From contig NC_083529.1 of assembly GCF_032362555.1 (NCBI RefSeq), forward strand, positions 3,658,001-3,722,000: a DNA stretch of 64,000 nucleotides, read 5' to 3'. The notes under the pieces are model-generated. The model ran no database searches. It was given only the letters and a program-made list of their open reading frames with translations, and was not told where the DNA came from. Position numbers and translations under genes: made by a program. This document shows positions 41,201 to 50,200 of this stretch, piece by piece. The stretch comes from Amyelois transitella (Eukaryota > Arthropoda > Insecta > Lepidoptera > Pyralidae). How positions within the stretch are numbered: position 1 is the first letter of the stretch; each line of letters starts with the position of its first letter.

Positions 41201-44200
41201 AGTCAAAATTGCGTGCTCACTTTTTATTTTGTATTCATCTATGTACTTTTAATGATACTTTATACATAACCATTTCCCTCAGAATCTACAAGGATCTAAT
41301 GAACAACGATTACCTTACAAACATCAAGAAGTACAGTCGCAAGCTGTTCGACGTGATCTGGGGCAAGCTGGAGAAGTATATTCCGTTCAAGGATGAGATA
41401 GCTCAATTGTACGCCGAGTTCAAGAGCGCTTGGGAGGCCTTCCTCAAGACTAAACAAGTGGTTTATATTAGAGAGAAGGTATGTTGATATCCATTCATAA
41501 TACACATTGGCTCAGAATTCACTAGCAACTCTTTAATCAAAGATTGTGCCTATCTCGTCCATATTCGGATTCAATATGTCTAATATCTTTTATAATTAAG
41601 GCATCTCTCCGTTTAGCAGTCCTTATAATTTAAATCTTTCTTTTTTTGTTTTTTTTTAATTTTGAGTAACGGCATATTGTGCGTTTGCTAAGCTATTTAT
41701 AACACTTGTAATGCAACAAAAACGATGTTAGGAGTACCTATGACGTCGAAATATAAACAGTATGAAAAAAGTAATTGCATGTCGCGGAAGTAGGAAAAAT
41801 TTTTGGGTCGTAGCAAGTGAAAATCCATAGTATTTTGGGACACATGCATAATGGTATGTGTATATATGTGGGAGAAGTTTTGTTTTTATTATTTAAATCG
41901 TTTTTGTTAGCTGACCTCTTACTTATTTTTACGTTGGTAACATTAAGAGATAGGATAGTGAGTCTGTGGTACGATGTAAGACGTTATAAGATGTGTTTTT
42001 AAGAAGTCCAATAAAATAAGAAGATTAACGATATAATTCCGCACTGTTTTACTTTCATTCCCACATATATATATATATATTGCATCGGGAAAATTTGAAG
42101 TAGAATAAGTATTCATTTACCTTAAAATATTGCAGTATTTGGAAGCGTACGAGCGCCTGCGCTGGTGGTACGACTACTTCCTGATCGGGGAGGCGCTGCA
42201 GACGGTCGGCGACATTCTGTATCAGAAACTCACGGACATGTACAAAACTGCGCTGCAATATGAGGAGTTGTAAGTTATTTATTTATTTATTTATTTTCAC
42301 AAATTTAACCTATCATTACAGATATACCTAATTCGATAGGATAGTATTCAAGTTATTCATTATACAATTATCAATTATATTCTGAGAATGTGGATGAAGC
42401 AAAGGAAGTATGCAGGGATCGTGGCAAGTGGAAAGAGGTAGTCTCTGCCTACCCCTCCGGGAAAGAGGCGTGATTTTATGTATGTATGTATTCTGAGAAT
42501 ATAATTGATGTATTGATAATTATATTGTAATCCTTATTCCTTTTTGTATGACTTAGTTAGAGAGAAAGAAAAAAATACTAACGAAATTTCATTATAATTT
42601 ATTAGGCCGAGATAGAGACAGATTTGATTGTTGGCAGAAACCACGATGAACTGCCTCCGCCATGTTTTTGCTTTATGTTTTTATCACACCAGGGACCTAT
42701 GATTACTCTGCAGCAGTGGACTCTGCGGTCCAAGGGACAAGATATAATGCACGCTGGATAGGGTATTCGTTTTCATGAGGTTAACGTAATTTCAAAACAA
42801 AACTGTTTTTTTTTCTTTACAAGAAATTTTCCTTTGAAAATTTAACGCCCTCATAGATCATGAACAGAAATATGTGTCTAGTGTCCCCTGTTTTTTTTAC
42901 CTACACTTCTTACTAGTAACGAATACAATACTATTACATTTACAATTTTCATTTTTTTTTCTCTTCAAACAGGCACCGAACACCGAAAACGAATTTCATA
43001 TTCGACCCGCGCGTGGGCGAGATCCTGCTCGAACAGAAACTGCCGATGTCCTGGCACGCCTTCAACCGCACGCCGGATTTCAGCGAGATCGCCGAGTACC
43101 GGGCCGCGCGGGACTTCCTGGACGACTGGCTGGTCACCAACAGGTCCATATGGTCGTATTACTACGAGATAAGACCCTATATGGACCTGAATAATATATT
43201 GCCGCCGTTCCCGGGTAAGTTGCTATTCAATTATTGATGTCTATTTATTTCTTCCTTTCGAAAGTTCTTAGCTTTATAAATGCCCTAATACGAATGAGAC
43301 ATAGAATGAGCTAATTTATGATAAAATCTCAATACTAAGAAAATGGTCTGAAGCTCAGATTTCAATGAAGATTATTTTTCTTTTTACTCGCTGTGCCGGC
43401 CATAAGTATAATTGCCGTTAAAGTTATTTCATTATTTTATGGTGTATAGAAAATGATTGAAAGCAGATTGACTTAAGAATATATACGAGGCAAATAAGAG
43501 TAAGAGTAAGTAAGTCTAGTAAGAGAAAGAACTAACGTATCGTGATCAAATCGGCGCAGTCCTGGCGAAAACTCAAGTCAAGCATAATACGCATAACTCA
43601 ACTCGACCAGCTTGTATGACGAGAGTGATGAGGTTGGATGAAGGGAAAGAGGTATGCAGGGATTGTAGCAAATGAATAAAGGTTAAACAAGTATCTGTTA
43701 TACCTATAGGGAAAGAGGAGTGATCTTATTTAACACAAATAGGTACATACTTATAGTCATTATATAATAAATTTGAATATCAATTATATCAGTGGCGTAT
43801 CAGTCCTTTTTTTAAAGACTGTTGGCTCAGTCTTCCACGCAAGGAATATAAACGTGACTATATGTACGTATCTATGTATTCCCATATAAGTATTTCCAAA
43901 AAAATTAACGAATTCCTCCAACACTCCACACGAAGTTCACCTATATCGTTGAGCGTTTTCCACATTCACATAAGTTCAGTTTGTCACAATCATTGAACAC
44001 CTTCCAGGCATGGCCATCATGACCGGCCAAGGCACCCTGGTGACCTTCGACAAGCGCGTGTTCACGATCTCGTCGGAGGGCAGCTTCCTCCTCAGCAAGG
44101 ACTACCGGCAGAACAACTTCACCGTGGTGATGGCCAGCAACCAGCAGGCCAGGTACGACCTGCTGGTGCTTACGGCCCAGAGGGTCATACGGATCGACTT

Positions 44201-47200
44201 GTACAAGGAGGTAAGTGTTCTAATTGATTGCTGTTCTTCGCTTTCGCTTCGCCTTTGATATCTGTCTTTTTTTAAGGTTTGCATTAGTAATGTGGTTCCC
44301 GGCACTATACAAAAAAGAATAGAACCACTCCATTTCTTTCCCATGGATGTCGTAAAAGACGACTAAGGGATATGCTCACAAACTTGGGATTCTTTTTTAG
44401 GCGATAGGCTACCTGTCACTATTCGAATCTCAATTCTATCAAATAGCCGAACGTGGCCATTCAGTCTTTTCCAGACTGTTGGCTCTGTCTACCCCGCAAG
44501 GGATATAGACGTGACCATATGTTTGTATGTATGTACTTCGCTTACACATTTTTGATATCTGTCTTTTTTTAAGGTTTGCATTGCTAATAACAATACATAG
44601 CACATACATACATATAATCACGTCTATATCCCTTGCGGGGTAGACAGAGCCAAGTGTCAATGGCAATGTTACTAGTACATTATTCTTTATACCTGGTATA
44701 ATAACCTTATATACATTTTTATTATATTATACAGGAAGTGTCAATAGGTAACGACGTACTCAGCCTGCCCGCTGCGATTGACGGGTTCATCATAGACAGA
44801 CAAACAGACCTGATCAACGTACAGAGCGAGCAAGGGATCGACATACAGTGCAATCTGCTGTTCAGGTCATGCAAGATACAGGTTTCAGGTAAGAGTCATC
44901 TTTTTCTATCTAATATATAAAATTCTCGTGTCACAATGTTCGTTCCCGTACGCCTCCGAAATGGTTTGACCGATTCTCATGAAATTTTGTGAACATATTG
45001 AGTAGGTCTGAGAATCGGCCAACATCTATATATCATACCCCTTAGTGATATGGGTCGTCTACCCTTAACATGTTTTGTAACTAGTAATTACTTTATATTA
45101 TTTACATGGTAAAACAACGTTTGCCGGGACAGCTAGTAAGTATATATAAGAGGACACTAATTGACTGATATAGGTATCAGAGAGACTGATAGTTGCTATA
45201 AGAGAAATTCTCGAAATTCCTGCGGGGACGGAAAATAACGGGACTTGTCAATTAACGCGGGCGGAGCCATGGAAGTACTCTTATTATGTGTTATTGTTAG
45301 TTTTATATTTAAAATTAAAACAGACTTCTCAATTACCGCCGATCGGTTTTTGACGTATAAGCAACTAAACTGTAAAATAACAATTATTTAAGTACCGTTA
45401 CTTGATTTACCCACAGTAGGAACGCGGTTACAGGTGAGCCGCCGGCCAAGTTTGTAGGAACATATACATTTACAATCAGAAAAGATCCATTATTAAAAAA
45501 TAAAATTACATATAAAATGTTTCACTGTGTTGTGTGGTTCCCGGCGCCAATATAAAAAAAAGAATAGGACCACTCCGTCTCGTTCCCATGGATGTCGTAA
45601 AAGGCGACTAAGGGATAGGCTTATAAACTTGGGATTCTTCTTTTAGGCGATGGGCTAGCAACCTGTCACTATTTGAATCTCAATTCTATCATCGAGCCAA
45701 AAAGCTGAACGTGGCCTGTCAGTCTTTTCAAGACTGTTGGCTCTGTCTAGCCTGCAAGGGATATAGACGTGACTATATGTATGTAAAATGTTTTGCAGCC
45801 TCCTGGCACAAGCTTTTTTCACTTAAAAGGAGGCCCCAGCAATTACTTTTATTTGTAATGATTTTGTTACCCAATAAAATATATATGTATAAAATATATA
45901 TTATGAATGTGGATGAAGCGAAGGAAATATGCAGAGATCGTGGCAAGTGGAAAGAGGTAGTCTCTGCCTACCCCTCCGGGAAAGAGGCGTGATTTTATGT
46001 ATGTATGTAAAATATATTTTTTTTTATGTTTCACCTTAGGCTGGTGCTACGCAAGCCTGGGCGGCTTACTGGGCACGTACAACAACGAGCAGTTCGACGA
46101 GTTCCGGCTGCCCGGCGGCGCCTACGCCGCGGACGAGCGCTCGCTGGCGCGCGGCTGGGCGCTGGGCGGCGCGGGCGCACCGTTGGAGAACCTCGAGATC
46201 AAGAACGACACGCAATGCGACAAGTTCTTTATGAATAAGGTGTCGCCGTTGCATCCCTGCTTTACTGTCGTGAGTGTATTGTTTTGTTACGTTTTTTTTT
46301 TATAGATATGATTACGTCTGTTATCAAGGGGTTCAGCAGAGACTACATATTTACAATTTAAAATAAAAATCGAAGAATTTGCACGGAAATCACAGTAATA
46401 ATATTATCCAAATATCAACAAACACCATAGTACTTGACAGCGAAATTTTTTGTTTTGCAACAAGTGACGTCATGCATTTTGATTGGTGTTCATTTTCACG
46501 TGACTTGAGGGTGTAATATATAATTACATTTTATTAAATTAAAAAATAATCGCTTGTTTATTGAAGAAAGTATTGTGTTTTAATTATTTTTACTGTGAAA
46601 GCTACCCTTTCGTGGTAAAATTGTATACTTATTTGAGTACAGTCCACTACCGAATTGATCTGTAGACCTCACTCGTTTGGTCAATTACTACGAATACAAT
46701 GTAAGCAGTAGTTCACATGCAAGAAAATGTATCTGTCACAGTTCATAGCTTCGTTAAGATTTCAATTTAACCTTTTTAGGTTGTTTTTATGAATGAATTT
46801 TTTCCTTTCTCCGCGCCCCCCAGATCTCGGCGGCGCCGTTCCACGCGGAGTGCGCGCGCGGCGCGGCGGCGTGCGCGCTGGCCAGCGCCTACCTGCAGCT
46901 GTGCGCCGCGCAGCACGTGGCCACGCACATCCCCGACCACTGCATGCAGTCAGTGCTTTATACTGCACTAGCGACCCGGGTGCAACATTCGGAAAAAATT
47001 ATACATAAAAACCTTCCTCTTGAATCACTCTACCTGTTACCAAAAAACCGCATCAAAATCCGTTGCGTAATTTTAAAGATTTAAGCATACAGACAAACAG
47101 CTAAAATAGCGACTTTGTTTTATACTATGTAGTGATTCTCGTGGCACAATGTTCGTTCCCGTACTCCTCCGAAACGGCTTGACCGATCTCATGAAATTTT

Positions 47201-50200
47201 GTGAGCATATTGAGTAGCTCTAAGAACCGGCCAACATCTATTTTTCATACCCACAAAATGGGTAGTTCTTAATATTTATTTATTTGGAAGACGAACAACC
47301 GTTTACAAAAATAGCGCCACGTATTTAAGAATAGAAAAAAAAAAAGGTCAATAGCAGGTTCACTGATACAAGACACTCAGCAATAACTAAGTATTTATAA
47401 AGAATTAAATAGTTTTCGATTTTGTTGCCCCACGAATAATATTGACAGATTTTACATACTTTTTAGATTGATAAGACCAGCGGTCGGAAAGTTTTCACGT
47501 TACAAACATACAACAAAATGCATTTTCACCCCATATTAACATTTACATTCTCTTTTCTACAGGTGTACGACCCCACAAGGCGACGTCATAGAAGAGGGAT
47601 CATTCCACGAGCTACAATACGTGCCCAACTCCACCGACGTAGTGTTTGTGATTGAAGCTCAATATTGCAACAGAAATCTGCGCAAACGCAAGAACATAGA
47701 TCTTTTTGTGGAGGCGTTCGATACTAGGTTACAAGGCAGTGGATTGACGGACAATAGGTACGTATATAAATGTCATTTGTATAAGTACGTACAAATTTTA
47801 ATGTCAAAGGGTTTCTTAGAAACACTAAAAAGGTTAGAACCAAGAAAATAAGCATTTTAAGCAAAATGCCTTGCGATTCCCGGCAACAATAGAAAAAATA
47901 ATAAATTTCCTGTCACGACACGTCTACATATATATCACTTGCGAGATAGACTGAGCTAACATTCTCGAAAATACTAAAAGGCCACGTTCAGCTGTATCGC
48001 TTAATGAAAATATTGAGACTCAAATAGTGACAGGTTACCAGCCCATTACCTACACGAATAATCTCGAGTTTATATACGCCATCTATTAGAAAAATATAGT
48101 CCTATTCTAAAGTGGCGGGAATAACACGGTATTTTTTTTTAATTACTATAATGAATTCATAAATATTGTTATTCAGATACGCAATCGTGGCGTTCGGCGG
48201 GTCGGGCGTGTTCCGCTCGCCGCGCGCGCTGTACGTCAACAGCAAGCTGTTCACCGACGCCATAGAGCTGCCCGCACATGTCGACGCTATTCATCTCGGT
48301 AAGTTAAGTAATAGAATAGATTTATTTTCAATATTGGAGAAGATCTTTAATATTAGGATTGTCAAGAAAAGTTAATGGGTAAGTACAAGTGTAGTTCTTA
48401 AAGTTTCAATGAATAGAATAGATTTATTTTCAAAATTGAATACAAGGTATCACTTATTGACGTCACATCACTTAAATCTATAATTATAACTACTACCGCT
48501 TCCAAAGCGTGCGTGTGTAGAAGAGGCGGCGGAACAAACTACACTGCAACATATTCATCGGACGTCAATTTACAAATATAGATCTCTTAAATCTAAATCG
48601 TAGACGAATGCACATTGTCTACATTAAAAAACATGCATGAATGTAGAACTAGTGATAACCCGCCTCACTTCCTCCTGCCTTTGTCCCGGTTGCATCCCCA
48701 CCTCTCTGGAGAGGAGCCCGGGGTATGCCTGCAACCATAAATCTTAGGGTCAGGTTCAAAGTACCCGAAACCGCCGAGCTTGCATGAAGAGAGTAATGAA
48801 TGTGGATGAAGCGAAGGAAATATGCAGAGATCGTGGCAAGTGGAAAGAGGTAGTCTCTGCCTACCCCTCCGGGAAAGAGGCGTGATTTTATGTATGTATG
48901 TATAAATCTTAGATTGGGTGAGTCGGCAGCTCTTCAGACTGACCTATCGTTACTGATGCCCTATGCCTATAGGGTTTGCGGTATTTTTAATGTATATATG
49001 TACATATATATGTAAGTATGTTTGCATGTTTGTATATCCGCGATTATCTCTTGTTTCGCTGAACCGATTATGAGGCAGTTTTCAGAAAAGTAATTGCTAC
49101 ATTTAAGAGAAGGTATGAGCAATTTAACCGTTTTCAAAAAAGTAGGATACCCAATCGGAAGCAGTCTTCTTTCTACAAGTTATATTACGTAATGCCTTTC
49201 TTGCTTTTAGCTGAACACGGCTTTTGAAGCCTAATTAGTGTAATGACGATAGAGACAAAATGATGAGTGATCTAAAAAAAAAATTTTTTACAGAAAAAGC
49301 CGATCTAACCCGAAGCAACAAGACCCAAGCGGCTGATATGTTCGGCGCACTCAGCTTCGCGACCAAACTGGCGTTCCGCACGGGCGTGCCTCGCACTGTG
49401 ATACTGATGCCGTGCTCTGTATGTGACGCCAACAAGATGCCGGTAACATATGTTCTTACTCTATGGAATCCCAGGAAAAGTTCCTAGAAACCACAAAGGC
49501 TCAGTTTATTTATAAGCGAGGCCTGATACATATGCCGATAACAATACTTCGATCCCTTATGAAGTTAGGGAGAGCAAATGAGAATAATCAAACGCACCAA
49601 AATTGACATATTTGTAGCTTTTTATATATGTCTGTCTGTATGCCAATAATAGTCGGTATGATGTTTCTTTATGTCTACTGTTTCTCAGTGTTATGAAATA
49701 TTTTTGCAAGATGGCGGTTCTGTGGTTCTCTAAGCATATTGGGTTTCTCAAGCATGAGAAACCGTATCGCATAACACAAGCCTTAAACTTACTTTAGGGC
49801 TAACACACTCTATATAATTCGTCTATATTTATTAATTGATTGATTTTTGTTTGTTCATATTAACAGATGGATTACTCAACGATCTCTCACAATCTGATGG
49901 AGAACTCCGTTACCCTGCACATCCTCATGGACGGTGACTTTACATTGTCCAAGAAACGAGCGGCGAAATATCTGTTTGGTAAGATTTCAATTTTTCCCTG
50001 AGCGAGTGAATTAAGAGAGTGAGAAGTAGTGAACTTGGGGCAAAAACATATTTGTAGTATGTATGTTTGTAACGCTATAACTTACGAACCGTTGATCTAA
50101 ATTAAATTAAAGTTATTGAGGATATGGCAATAGGTTTTTAATAAAAAATTTAAGTCTTCGCGAAGTCTAAGTTCACGGGGAACACTATATTAATTAAATC

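Noticed and set aside
46762..46968. Arg/Ala-rich minus-strand and frame-shifted ORFs
   Set aside because: They are shadows of GC-rich Apoltp exon 63.
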